The translations under genes were made by a program, and so were the position numbers. DNA of 64,000 nt, from positions 68,626 through 132,625 of the forward strand of contig PBKN01000001.1 in the NCBI GenBank assembly GCA_002721445.1, read 5' to 3'. The DNA comes from Chloroflexota bacterium (lineage in GTDB: Bacteria > Chloroflexota > Dehalococcoidia > Lucifugimonadales > GCA-002723415). Position 1 is the stretch's first letter. Every line of letters begins with the position of its first letter. The notes beneath the pieces are model-generated. The model saw only the letters and a list, made by a program, of their open reading frames with translations, made no database searches and was not told the DNA's origin. Below are positions 8,018 to 17,038 of the stretch, piece after piece.

Positions 8018-9793
8018 TTACTTAATTGTAGTTTGTTGGATTTTTAAAAACTCAGAATAATGGCTATCATTAATTAGTAGGGATTCATGAGTCCCTTCTT
8101 CGACAATTTTGCCATCAAATAATACGATAATTTTGTCAGCATTTTTTATTGTTGAAAGTCTATGAGCAATAATAATAACTGTTTTATTTTTTCCAAGTTT
8201 TTCAACAGATTCATGTATTAATTGTTCAGATTTAGAATCTAATTCACTTGTAGCTTCATCTAATATTAATATTTGTGGATTTCGAATTATTGCTCTGGCT
8301 AATGCGATTCTTTGCCTTTGGCCTCCTGAAAGCAATACGCCTCTATCTCCAATTAAAGTGTCATACTTTTCAGGTAATTCGTTTATAAATTCGTCAGCAT
8401 TTGCTAAATTAGATGCATGAATTACTTGATCATTAGATGCATCTAATTTCCCCATCAATATATTATTTTTTATAGTATCGTTAAATAGAAAGATATCTTG
8501 GTTTACTAATGAAATACTTTTTCGCCACGAATCGAAATTCAATTTTCTTAAATCAGTTTCATCAATTAATATTTCTCCAGAATCAGGATCATAAAACCTC
8601 ATAATAAGGTTAGTTAAAGTAGTTTTACCACTGCCAGAGCCTCCCACTATTGCCGTAGTTGACCCCGATTTAATATTAAAGGACACCTTGCTTATCACAT
8701 CATTATCTTTCTCATAAGCAAAAGAAATATTTTTAAATTCAACACTTGAATTTAAGCCTTTGAAATCTTTTCCCCCTGATATTATTTTAGGAGATTGAGT
8801 TTCTTTAATAAAATTGAGAACTCTGTTTATACCTGGTATATGATAATTAATCTGGTGCAGGTTTGAGTTTATCGCACCTATTTTAGGATAAAATTTATAT
8901 ACTACATACATTAAAGTAAGTAATAATTGTGTAGGTATAGTGAAAACTGAAATAGAAATATATACTATTAATGACATTCCCCCAACCATACCTAGTCTAA
9001 ATAAATTTTCTAACCTAAACCTACTTTTAGAAACGGAATAACTGATTTGAGGTATTATGTCAGCTTGTTCTTTTAATTTGTTAAAAGAAATTTTTTCTAA
9101 GTTGAAAGATTTTAATATTCTTATTCCACTAAGATGTTCTGAAACAGTGCTTTGTTGTTTTTCATTAACTACAACTAGCTCATCTCCAAGTTGATCAGCT
9201 CGCTTGAGTTCATATTTTACTATTAAAGTAATTAATGAAATTATTCCACCTCCAATTAATACTAAAGGCCAGGAGATAAGCAAAGCAATTGTTAGGTACA
9301 TTATACTTTCACAAATTATAGCGACCATGTTTATAGAAGAAAAATATGCAGCTTGAATTCTTGTTGGCTCTGTTATTATAGAGTTTATAAATTCACTTTC
9401 TTTACGTTTATGTATATAACCTAAATCCATGTGTAATATATTTGAAAAAAGTTTAGTTTTAAATTGCGCAGCAATTTCTCCTCCAACTCTTGTGGATTCT
9501 GTACCAGATAAATATCGTAAAACTGCTTGTATTGCAAATAAAATAAAACCTCCGGATAATATAGTAGCTAAATTGAAAGGTATGTTTAAAAATTCAAATG
9601 TTCTCATTAGGTATTGAGTGATCTTAGAAGTTGGTTGATTACTTTCATTAGCTCCAATAGTTTCCAGCATGGGTATTAAAAATCCAATGCCTGCTGCCTC
9701 AAATGCTGATGCTAAAGTTAATAAAGCTATTAATAAGAATGATGATTTTGGTTTGATTTTAAATAAAATTAATATTGAATTTAATATTTTCAT
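8018..9793 (-). CDS. ABC exporter, fused membrane and ATP-binding domains (MsbA/PglK-type)
   Basis: A 591-residue half-transporter. The first 320 residues contain about six hydrophobic segments forming an exporter-type membrane domain. The nucleotide-binding domain has Walker A GGSGSGKTT (384-392), the Q-loop VNQDIFLFNDTI, the signature LSGGQRQRIALARA, Walker B ILILDEATSELD and the H-loop IIIAHRLST. It would work as a homodimer. In a polysaccharide operon this type typically flips a lipid-linked glycan or glycolipid across the inner membrane, as PglK and MsbA do. No Wzx gene is visible in the window, so it is the likely translocase for this locus (inference). Confidence 0.9.
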   Translation of the reverse strand: MKILNSILILFKIKPKSSFLLIALLTLASAFEAAGIGFLIPMLETIGANESNQPTSKITQYLMRTFEFLNIPFNLATILSGGFILFAIQAVLRYLSGTESTRVGGEIAAQFKTKLFSNILHMDLGYIHKRKESEFINSIITEPTRIQAAYFSSINMVAIICESIMYLTIALLISWPLVLIGGGIISLITLIVKYELKRADQLGDELVVVNEKQQSTVSEHLSGIRILKSFNLEKISFNKLKEQADIIPQISYSVSKSRFRLENLFRLGMVGGMSLIVYISISVFTIPTQLLLTLMYVVYKFYPKIGAINSNLHQINYHIPGINRVLNFIKETQSPKIISGGKDFKGLNSSVEFKNISFAYEKDNDVISKVSFNIKSGSTTAIVGGSGSGKTTLTNLIMRFYDPDSGEILIDETDLRKLNFDSWRKSISLVNQDIFLFNDTIKNNILMGKLDASNDQVIHASNLANADEFINELPEKYDTLIGDRGVLLSGGQRQRIALARAIIRNPQILILDEATSELDSKSEQLIHESVEKLGKNKTVIIIAHRLSTIKNADKIIVLFDGKIVEEGTHESLLINDSHYSEFLKIQQTTIK

Positions 9794-9796
9794 TAT

Positions 9797-11716
9797 TTAT
9801 ATCTTCAAAGTGTCTTCTTTAATTAATTTCCAAATGTTTTCAGGTGTGAAATTTGTATTTGCATAGTGCTGCATAAAAGAATTTTCAATTGTGTTATTTT
9901 TAGATAATTGATCGAATTTATTTATACTTTTTTGAAGATCATTTTTCCAGTTTTTATTTTTTTCAATCCACAAAACAGATTCTTTAAGTAAAGTTTCACC
10001 TTCATTAGTGAATTTAACTATATTGAGGTTGATATATATAACATTTTTGCAAGAGGCTAGAGATTCAATAATAACAGTTGTTGGACAATCTATTATTATT
10101 ACGTCAGCTTCATTTAAAAGTTCAACGAAATTACAATATTTAACAACTTTAACATTAGTAAAATTTGAATTTATTATAAAATTTTCTATAGGGTTTTCTA
10201 TTTTGTCTTTATAATGTAATTTAACAGTAGTTTCAGTATTTGGTATTTTAGATAAAGTTTGAATTATTTCAATTTGTTCAAGGCAATATTTTATATCATG
10301 CATTTGATCGTGGTTTGGACCATAACGATTATCTCCCATCATACCTGTTGGTACATATATAATCTTTCTACCAGTATTATTATTAAATTGTTTAGAATAA
10401 TTTGCTTTTTTTGATATTTGTTTCCCATTTTGCCATCCGATATTGATCAATTTAGTTGGCATATTTAATGACTTTGCAAATTTTTCAATATATTCACACG
10501 ATTTAGCTCCATAAGCAGCATATATATCAGCTCTTAAATCAGATAGTTGAATCCATTTTGTCTCAGTGTATCCATATGCCCCTCCATGCTGGAAAGATAT
10601 TAATGGTATTTTGTAAATTTTAGCTGCTTGGTGAATTATTTGTATTCGATCAGGGTCTGTGGTACCCGATATAATTGCAATTGGTTGATATGTTTTGAAA
10701 TAAGATTGAGCTTTTAAATATAAAGATAACAAATAAGGAATTCTATATTTATAAAAGCTTTTGAAACATTTATATAGAATATTAATTAGAGGCTTTTGAT
10801 TATTTTCTATCATTAAATGATTTAATAGGTCGTTTGGAATATTACTAGGTGTAAAATTTATATTTTCTTCTTCTGATTGTTCAAAAATCAGTGATTTAAA
10901 AGTAGGGAAATTAACAGGATCAAATGTGTCTCTAACCCACCAGTCTAATTTTGAAATATCTGAATTTATTGAATGTAGTAAAAATGGTATTACATTATCT
11001 GCTTGACCTATAACTAATAGACGATCTTTTTTATTCTTAAATATAGATCTAGGAACCCTATAAGTAAATTGTTTTATTAAATCGATTCTATTTGGGTTTA
11101 TCAGATTAGAAATTTTATTTTTAAGTTTAGGTTTTTCATTAATATTAGATTTTAATTTTTTTGAATATATAGGTACGGTATTTATACCTAATTCATTCCA
11201 CCATTTATCTTGATCTAATACTAATGATGTTACGTTTGGCCCTATGGGACGTATAGAAAAATATCTATTTTTATTATTTTTATTTATATAATGTATGTAA
11301 TCATTTTCTTGAACATCTGTTACATAAGTGATTTCTTTTACATTTTCTTTCATACATAATTCATGCAATTCTTTTATGCTAAAAGCTAAAGAATCTATAA
11401 AGTTTTTCACTCCATGTTCAATGGAATAAAAAGGATTGAATGAAATTGGTATTTGTGGATGCATTTGATGGAACCAATTATCCATTGTTTGTGTGATTAA
11501 TTTAGTAAAATTAAAATTTTTTTCAGAAATATTATTTAATTGTTTTTTTGTCACAAATTCATGAGGACTTTTGTAATTTTTATTTGAGTTTTGTAAAGAA
11601 AAAAAAGCTTCAGGAGTGTTTGTTAAAAAAGAAGGATATTTTTCTTTATTTGTATATTGACTTTCGAATAAAGAAAATTCATCATATTGGTTAACTACAT
11701 GCCAAGAATTGCTCAT
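9797..11716 (-). CDS. LIC12162-family putative transferase
   Basis: A 639-residue protein from the preferred start. ISFQHGGAYGYTETKW and the later DVIIIDCPTTVIIESLA with YVPTGMMGDNRYGPN resemble the LIC12162 family first noted in Leptospira LPS loci (recognition from memory). The C-terminal half looks like a GT-B type transferase. I prefer the ATG at 11716 (MSNSWHV), eight bases after the upstream SDR stop codon, over the longer ATG at 11746, which overlaps that gene by 23 bases and adds ten residues that are only the SDR's 3' end in another frame. Acceptor and donor are unknown. It is probably involved in transferring the locus's special sugar, since family members often neighbour NeuB-like genes (inference). 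Confidence 0.7.
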   Translation of the reverse strand: MSNSWHVVNQYDEFSLFESQYTNKEKYPSFLTNTPEAFFSLQNSNKNYKSPHEFVTKKQLNNISEKNFNFTKLITQTMDNWFHQMHPQIPISFNPFYSIEHGVKNFIDSLAFSIKELHELCMKENVKEITYVTDVQENDYIHYINKNNKNRYFSIRPIGPNVTSLVLDQDKWWNELGINTVPIYSKKLKSNINEKPKLKNKISNLINPNRIDLIKQFTYRVPRSIFKNKKDRLLVIGQADNVIPFLLHSINSDISKLDWWVRDTFDPVNFPTFKSLIFEQSEEENINFTPSNIPNDLLNHLMIENNQKPLINILYKCFKSFYKYRIPYLLSLYLKAQSYFKTYQPIAIISGTTDPDRIQIIHQAAKIYKIPLISFQHGGAYGYTETKWIQLSDLRADIYAAYGAKSCEYIEKFAKSLNMPTKLINIGWQNGKQISKKANYSKQFNNNTGRKIIYVPTGMMGDNRYGPNHDQMHDIKYCLEQIEIIQTLSKIPNTETTVKLHYKDKIENPIENFIINSNFTNVKVVKYCNFVELLNEADVIIIDCPTTVIIESLASCKNVIYINLNIVKFTNEGETLLKESVLWIEKNKNWKNDLQKSINKFDQLSKNNTIENSFMQHYANTNFTPENIWKLIKEDTLKI

Positions 11717-11723
11717 GATTAAT

Positions 11724-12560
11724 TTACCAGGTAGTCCTGCCGCCATCTATAATTAAATTTGCTCCAGTCATATAAGAAGATGCGTCGGAAATTAAAAAAA
11801 TTATTGCTGCTTTATATTCATCTTCATGCGCCATTCTTCCTAAAGGAATTAATGATTCTAAACGGTTTACAAAATCCTGGTCTTGATTTGTATAAATACC
11901 TCCAGGAGATATTGAGTTTGCTCTTATCCCTTGGTCAGACCAATATGTAGCTAAGTATTTAGTTAATCCTATAAGACCTGATTTTACTACAGAATATGTT
12001 ATAGGTTTTTTTGGCTGTGAATCTTGTGGTTGATTTGAGTCTTTGTAAATTCTCTGATCTGGCGCAATTACGCCCAAGTCTGAAGCAATATTAAGTATTA
12101 CTCCTTCATTATTTTCAGCCATTGTTTGTCCTAGAATTTGACTGCATAGGAAAGCACCTGTTAATCCTACAGCTATATCTTGGTTCCATGAATCTAAAGG
12201 GAAATTTTCTAACATTGTCCATTCATTGTTAGGTTTATTATCTACTTTTTCAACTTTTGGATTGTTGGCAGCGTTATTAATTAAAATATTAATTTTCCCA
12301 TATTTATTTAATATTTTATCTCTGGTTATTCTAATTGCTTTCGGGTTAGTAATGTCAGTTTTATATCCTTTAGAATTGATACCGAATTTCTTAGAAATAT
12401 TTTTTGCAATATAATTAGATTTTTCTTCATTAATATCTAAAAGTATAGGATTGCCACCCATTTCAGCTATTGCTTCAGCGTGTTTTTGACCTAAAAGCCC
12501 TGCGCCGCCTGTTATGACAGCATTTTTACCTTCCAGGCTAAACAAATTTTTTAATTGCAT
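11724..12560 (-). CDS. Short-chain dehydrogenase/reductase, PtmA-like
   Basis: A 278-residue classical SDR: cofactor motif VITGGAGLLGQ (15-25), NINILINNAA around 90-98, catalytic Tyr189/Lys193 in YSVVK, and the C-terminal MTGANLIIDGGRTTW. The GGAGLLGQ opening and overall feel match the flagellin-modification SDR PtmA, found in legionaminic acid loci of Campylobacter. It is flanked by GmhA (10-base overlap upstream) and the LIC12162 transferase. It probably reduces or oxidises a sugar intermediate; the substrate is not known. Confidence 0.75.
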   Translation of the reverse strand: MQLKNLFSLEGKNAVITGGAGLLGQKHAEAIAEMGGNPILLDINEEKSNYIAKNISKKFGINSKGYKTDITNPKAIRITRDKILNKYGKINILINNAANNPKVEKVDNKPNNEWTMLENFPLDSWNQDIAVGLTGAFLCSQILGQTMAENNEGVILNIASDLGVIAPDQRIYKDSNQPQDSQPKKPITYSVVKSGLIGLTKYLATYWSDQGIRANSISPGGIYTNQDQDFVNRLESLIPLGRMAHEDEYKAAIIFLISDASSYMTGANLIIDGGRTTW

Positions 12561-13195
12561 ATGATAAAACCTTTATCAATTAAGATATCTTCTACTAATT
12601 CCATGATGCAATGTCCTATAGTAATATGAGATTCTTGGATTCTACCAGTAGTATTTGATGGGACCAAAATTTTTAAATCACAATAATTGATAGCATTACC
12701 CCCATCACTTCCTAATAACCCTATTGTGGTAATTTTTAAACTTTGGGCCATTTTTAGAGCATTAATTATGTTTTGTGATTTTCCTGAAGTAGTGATTGCA
12801 ATTAACAAATCTCCAGGTTTAGATAATGCTTCAATAATTCGAGCATAGTATTCTTCAAAGCTATAATCGTTCCCACTTGCTGTTAAAGAAGAAGTATCCA
12901 TTGTTAAAGCAATTGCAGGTAAACTTTGACGGTTAATGTTAGATCTAAGTCGAATAAGAAGTTCAGCTGCTAAATGTTGAGCATCTGAAGCCGATCCTCC
13001 ATTACCACATAATAATATTTTATTACCTTTTATTAATGCTTTAGAAATCTCGTCAGATATCTCTATCATTTGTTCGCTACATTTTTCTAATGTTTTTCTT
13101 TTTATTTCAATTGATTCATTAAATAAATTTTCAATTTTCGATTTTAACAATTCACTTGTAATATTTGGTGAAAATTGTTTGTTTTTTTTAGACAT
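12551..13195 (-). CDS. gmhA: Phosphoheptose isomerase (GmhA), SIS domain
   Basis: A 214-residue protein close to canonical GmhA. CGNGGSASDAQHLAAEL (about 63-79) is the diagnostic active-site block; TASGNDYSFEEYYARII, AITTSGKSQNIINAL and the C-terminal ITIGHCIMELVED (metal/acid-base His) are also present. It converts sedoheptulose 7-phosphate to D-glycero-manno-heptose 7-phosphate. Its 3' end overlaps the start of the SDR gene by 10 bases. The operon carries a second, more divergent SIS gene at 3181-3768, so the two may serve separate sugars or branches. Confidence 0.85.
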   Translation of the reverse strand: MSKKNKQFSPNITSELLKSKIENLFNESIEIKRKTLEKCSEQMIEISDEISKALIKGNKILLCGNGGSASDAQHLAAELLIRLRSNINRQSLPAIALTMDTSSLTASGNDYSFEEYYARIIEALSKPGDLLIAITTSGKSQNIINALKMAQSLKITTIGLLGSDGGNAINYCDLKILVPSNTTGRIQESHITIGHCIMELVEDILIDKGFIICN

Positions 13196-13222
13196 AATAG
13201 CTATTACTCTAACGAATGTTAA

Positions 13223-14044
13223 TTAAATAAAATTTTCTATAAATTTTTTATTTTGTTTTGCCCATTCTTTTTCTGGTAATTGGTCGTTACGTGCTGATTG
13301 AAGTATGAATGGGTTATTGAAGTTGAGTTTCTTTACAAAATCAAATATTTTGGGGAAATCAGCATTACCATGGCCTAATGAAACTGTAGTACTATTTAAT
13401 GGTCTATCTTTAATATGAATACTGCCAATAAATTCTGACATTAATTCGAATTCTTCATCTATCTCGAAGCCTAGTGATGCCCTGTCGCCTATATCATAGC
13501 ATGCTCGTATCAAAGGATGTTTTGTTTGGCTTAATATATTACTCCATATTTTAGGGTGTAGATCTGTTTCCATATGCAATTCAATTTGATGTTTTTCTAA
13601 AATAGGTATCATAGTTTTTAAAAATATTAATAAACCTTCTTGTTGCTTAGAATTTTTCAGGCTAGAAGCGTCTACAAAAGGAGTCATAATGTATTTAACT
13701 CCTAATTTTTTTGATTGAATGATTAGCCATTCTAAATGTGCTAATGTGTTTTTATTAATCTGTCCATTTTCAGATATTAGATTATCTTCCATATAATAAT
13801 CAGCTGTAATTGACAAGACATTAACTCCTGACTTCTTAGATACCTCTAATATTTTATTTATACCAGAATCATATGAAATTAAGTTTTCATTTGCACTTGA
13901 CTTTTGGAATACCCATTCGATACAGACGAGTCCAATTTCTTTAGCTAAATAGAATTCAGATTCCCAAGTGTCTTCAGGATACCATTGAATAAGGTCTCCT
14001 CTTGGAGGAGATAATCTTCCTTGCATAATTCCTATATTACTCAT
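13223..14044 (-). CDS. TIM-barrel sugar-phosphate isomerase/epimerase family protein
   Basis: A 273-residue protein starting MSNIGIMQGRLSPPRGD, which matches the opening of xylose-isomerase-like TIM-barrel proteins found in polysaccharide loci. Likely metal ligands are Glu in ELHMETDLHP, Asp in IRACYDIGDRA, His in IGSIHIKDR and Glu/Gln near the C-terminus. Such enzymes isomerise or epimerise free or phosphorylated sugars. It overlaps the PLP aminotransferase stop by one base. Its precise substrate cannot be told. Confidence 0.7.
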   Translation of the reverse strand: MSNIGIMQGRLSPPRGDLIQWYPEDTWESEFYLAKEIGLVCIEWVFQKSSANENLISYDSGINKILEVSKKSGVNVLSITADYYMEDNLISENGQINKNTLAHLEWLIIQSKKLGVKYIMTPFVDASSLKNSKQQEGLLIFLKTMIPILEKHQIELHMETDLHPKIWSNILSQTKHPLIRACYDIGDRASLGFEIDEEFELMSEFIGSIHIKDRPLNSTTVSLGHGNADFPKIFDFVKKLNFNNPFILQSARNDQLPEKEWAKQNKKFIENFI

Positions 14045-15027
14045 TATTTTTTCCTGAATTTATATGGAGAAGTGCCAGAAGATTCTTTATTTTCTGACAG
14101 GTTCCATTTTTTGATTTGATCAATTATATTTACGTCTACGTTATTTCCCCAAGTGTTTATAAGTTTTTTTGTGATTTCTCCTACTTTGCCTGATCCAATT
14201 TTTTGTGAATTTAAACTAGTCACAGGTAGTATGCAAAACGGAGTTCCAGTCATAAATGCTTCGTCAGATGTCAAAACATCATATGGCTCAATATTTTTTT
14301 CTATCGCAGGAATATTTAATTGTTGAGACAATTCATTTAAAACATAATCTCTACTTATTCCTCTTAATATATTACGTCCTTCTGGAGTGATAATTTGATT
14401 ATCTTTAATTATAAAGAAATTATCGCCAGTTCCCTCTGCAATAAATCCATCTGTATCAGTCAATAAAGCCCAATTGTTATCTCCTTGATAATTTGAAACT
14501 TCGATGTTTGCCATCAAATAATGAATTCTGCTTCTATTTTTTATTTTTGGATCTAATAAATATGCAGGGATAGCTTTTTGAGATGGGATTACCGCATTTA
14601 TACCTGTATCAAAAAGTTTTCCCATACCTGAAACAGTCCAACGTAAAGGAAAATCAGCTATTATGACATTACAACCTTTATTATCGCCAACTACATCTTG
14701 ATAAATTGAAAGCAATCCTCTAGAAATATCTATCATAATTCTGTGTTCATCGTCATCATCAAATAAAGGGTCATTTAATTCTATTGTTTTAAAGACTGCT
14801 TCTTCCATTTCAGACAGGGACATTTCTATTGGTATATTAGTGATTTTAATTGAATTATAGAGCCTTTCTAAATGTTCTTTTAATTTAAATTGTTTTTTGT
14901 TGAAAGAACGGGTCATTTCGAACACCATGTCTCCAAACATTAAAGATGAATCATATATTGAAATTTTTGCTTCGCTTTCTGGAACAAATTTACCGTTAAA
15001 ATATACTACGCGTCCTGAATTATTCAT
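14044..15027 (-). CDS. Fold-type IV PLP aminotransferase (BCAT / D-amino acid transaminase-like)
   Basis: A 327-residue protein with the family opening VVYFNGKFVPESEAKISIYD and SLMFGDMVFEMTR. The Schiff-base lysine is probably Lys163 (IKNRSRIHYLMANIEV), positioned 13 residues before the conserved Glu as in D-amino acid transaminase. IAEGTGDNFFIIKD and RGISRDYVL supply the PLP-phosphate contacts. Enzymes of this fold transaminate branched-chain or D-amino acids, or cleave aminodeoxychorismate. Its location inside a sugar operon, between a HAD gene and a TIM-barrel isomerase, argues against a housekeeping IlvE and for a role in the glycan pathway (inference). Confidence 0.8.
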   Translation of the reverse strand: MNNSGRVVYFNGKFVPESEAKISIYDSSLMFGDMVFEMTRSFNKKQFKLKEHLERLYNSIKITNIPIEMSLSEMEEAVFKTIELNDPLFDDDDEHRIMIDISRGLLSIYQDVVGDNKGCNVIIADFPLRWTVSGMGKLFDTGINAVIPSQKAIPAYLLDPKIKNRSRIHYLMANIEVSNYQGDNNWALLTDTDGFIAEGTGDNFFIIKDNQIITPEGRNILRGISRDYVLNELSQQLNIPAIEKNIEPYDVLTSDEAFMTGTPFCILPVTSLNSQKIGSGKVGEITKKLINTWGNNVDVNIIDQIKKWNLSENKESSGTSPYKFRKK

Positions 15028-15047
15028 TATTAATCTCCGTATTTGAT

Positions 15048-15365
15048 CTAAAGTTTTTCATTAATTGAGTTTTGTTGAATCCAGTCTTTAATATTTATAG
15101 CTTTATCATCAATATAAATATCTGCTCCAGGCTTTCCAAGAAAAAGTTTATGATATTTTACTCCCCATGCTTTCATTTGAACTTCAGTTTCTTTTCTCCA
15201 ATCAATACCTGTTGTTGCGCCTCTTGCAGTATTTAATATTATTTCATTCCCTTGTTCATAAAGTTCGTTAACTTTTTTTATAATATTAGGGTAGGGTATA
15301 GCATTTGGGTAATCTCCATTTGTGTTTGTACAAATAGTACCGTCTATATCAAAACAATAGATCAT
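15048..15365 (-). CDS. Small HAD-family hydrolase
   Basis: A 105-residue minimal HAD protein. Motif I is FDIDGT (Asp5/Asp7), motif II the Thr in LNTARGA, then Lys in GKPGADIYIDDKA with the motif IV acidic pair. There is no cap domain. Small HADs of this kind occur in capsule and O-antigen loci and probably remove phosphate from a sugar or keto-acid phosphate. GmhB (about 190 residues) has the analogous heptose bisphosphatase role but is longer, so equivalence is only a guess. Its start codon overlaps the stop of the nucleotidyltransferase gene upstream. Confidence 0.75.
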   Translation of the reverse strand: MIYCFDIDGTICTNTNGDYPNAIPYPNIIKKVNELYEQGNEIILNTARGATTGIDWRKETEVQMKAWGVKYHKLFLGKPGADIYIDDKAINIKDWIQQNSINEKL

Positions 15366-16081
15366 TTTTTATATATATTATCGTACCATTTGATAACTTC
15401 ACGAATACCGAATTCAATATAATTGGCAGTCATATATTCATACATTTCAGATACGAATTCATATTGTTCTTTTGTGTTTATATCTAATATTATGTCAGGC
15501 CGCCTTATTTCTTCTGGACATTCTAACACCCCAATTTTAAACATTTTTGGATTTTCATAAAAATTTGTGTGAGGATGTTCTCGATTACGTGGACTGGATG
15601 ATAAATCCCATATCCTTTTTAAAGCTTCAAAATTAATTACTTCAGCTCCAATACCATCAGGATAGCCATTATGTGGATAACCGTGTTGAGCTACATCTGG
15701 AAAATTAGAAGAGAAATCGTTGCCATTATTATTATGGTAATTTATTACTCTATCAATTTCTTTAGGTTCAGGTAATGCATTATCTCCGGGTACTCTAACT
15801 ATTAAATTTGCTTTATATTTTTTTGCGGCTTGATAATACCTGTCAACCAAATCATTTTCTGAACCTCTAAATACATCTATTTCATACTCTAAACCTATTT
15901 TTTCTAATATATCATCTTCAGTTTTTGTTGTTGTTGAAAGTACTATTTTATCGACTTGAGATGTTTTTTTGAGTCTATGAATCACCCAGCCAATTAAGGG
16001 TTTTCCTCCAAGGTTTAAGGTCGATTTGCCAGGTAGCCTTGTAGATCCCATTCTAGCTTGTATTATTAAAACTGTATTCAT
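15362..16081 (-). CDS. SpsF-like nucleotidyltransferase (CMP-sugar synthetase-like)
   Basis: A 239-residue nucleotidyltransferase. The N-terminal LIIQARMGSTRLPGKS (5-20) is the NTP-binding loop of the SpsF/KdsB/NeuA superfamily, and IVRVPGDNALPEPKEID carries the metal-binding Asp. SpsF-like enzymes activate a sugar acid or sugar with CTP. The gene follows the NeuB-like synthase gene by six bases, the same pairing seen in nonulosonate loci (NeuB then NeuA), so it most likely activates the NeuB product. Confidence 0.8.
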   Translation of the reverse strand: MNTVLIIQARMGSTRLPGKSTLNLGGKPLIGWVIHRLKKTSQVDKIVLSTTTKTEDDILEKIGLEYEIDVFRGSENDLVDRYYQAAKKYKANLIVRVPGDNALPEPKEIDRVINYHNNNGNDFSSNFPDVAQHGYPHNGYPDGIGAEVINFEALKRIWDLSSSPRNREHPHTNFYENPKMFKIGVLECPEEIRRPDIILDINTKEQYEFVSEMYEYMTANYIEFGIREVIKWYDNIYKK

Positions 16082-16087
16082 TATTGT

Positions 16088-17002
16088 TTAATTTATATGT
16101 TCATCATGGAATGGACCCCAGTAGCGTAACTTATCTGAATTAGCTTTTTCTCCTGGGGTAATTGTTTTATTTCCGTTGCCAATTATACTTGGAATGGATT
16201 TTATATATCCACACATCATTTCTAAACCGCGTTTTTCTAAGGATGCAGCTTGGTCACTACCATACATAGCCCTATCTAAAGTGATATGCCTTTCAATAAC
16301 TACCGCTCCCATCATTGCAGCCAAAACACAAGGTATCATAGTTACTTCATGTCCACTGTAGCCTATGTGACAGTTATATCTTTCTCGCAAGTTAGTCATT
16401 CCCTTTAGATTGATTTTGTCTTCTGCAATAGGATATTCTGATACGCAATGATTTAATATAAAAGGGCAGTCGTTTTTTTTGAAAATATCTACTGCTTTGT
16501 CTATATCATCATATGTACTCATTCCTGTAGAAATAAAAGTTAATTTTTTTTCTTCAGCAACCATTTTCAATAAATCAATATGAGTTATCATAGGGGATGC
16601 AATTTTATTATATTTAAAATTATATTCTTTCAAAAATAATTGACTTGGTATATCCCAAGCAGAAGCAAACCATCCTATTGACTTTTCTTTACAATATGAA
16701 TTTATTTCATTATATTGTTCTTTATTAAATTCAAGAGCTTCCTTTTGCTCTCTTTGGGTATTTCCCCAAGGACTTTCTCTATATGAGTCTAGGATATCTT
16801 TAGGGTATACTATATCAATTGTTCTTTTTTGAAATTTCACATAATCACACCCAGCATTTTTAGCCATGTCAATTAGCTTTTTTGCTATTGCAATATCTCC
16901 ATTATGATTGATGCCTATTTCTGCTATTATTAATGTTTTATTTGGTATAGGCCAAGGGTTGTTTTGAATAAATCCATTAGTAAAATCTAAATTTTCTTCC
17001 AA
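16088..17002 (-). CDS. NeuB-like sialic/nonulosonic acid synthase lacking the SAF domain
   Basis: A 304-residue TIM-barrel enzyme: LIIAEIGINHNGDIAIAKKL (24-43), DYVKFQKRTID, ASPMITHIDLL, FISTGMS, LNHCVSEYP, IGYSGHE and ERHITLDRAMYGSDQAASLE. These blocks bind phosphoenolpyruvate, metal and the acyl-hexosamine in NeuB. Canonical NeuB is about 345 residues with a C-terminal antifreeze-like SAF domain that closes the partner active site; here the protein ends at RYWGPFHDEHIN with no room for it. It should condense PEP with an aldose, but the substrate may be unlike N-acetylmannosamine. An SpsF-like gene follows. Confidence 0.85.
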   Translation of the reverse strand: MEENLDFTNGFIQNNPWPIPNKTLIIAEIGINHNGDIAIAKKLIDMAKNAGCDYVKFQKRTIDIVYPKDILDSYRESPWGNTQREQKEALEFNKEQYNEINSYCKEKSIGWFASAWDIPSQLFLKEYNFKYNKIASPMITHIDLLKMVAEEKKLTFISTGMSTYDDIDKAVDIFKKNDCPFILNHCVSEYPIAEDKINLKGMTNLRERYNCHIGYSGHEVTMIPCVLAAMMGAVVIERHITLDRAMYGSDQAASLEKRGLEMMCGYIKSIPSIIGNGNKTITPGEKANSDKLRYWGPFHDEHIN

Positions 17003-17038
17003 TATTATTCTCCTACTATTTAATCATTAATGAGCTTT

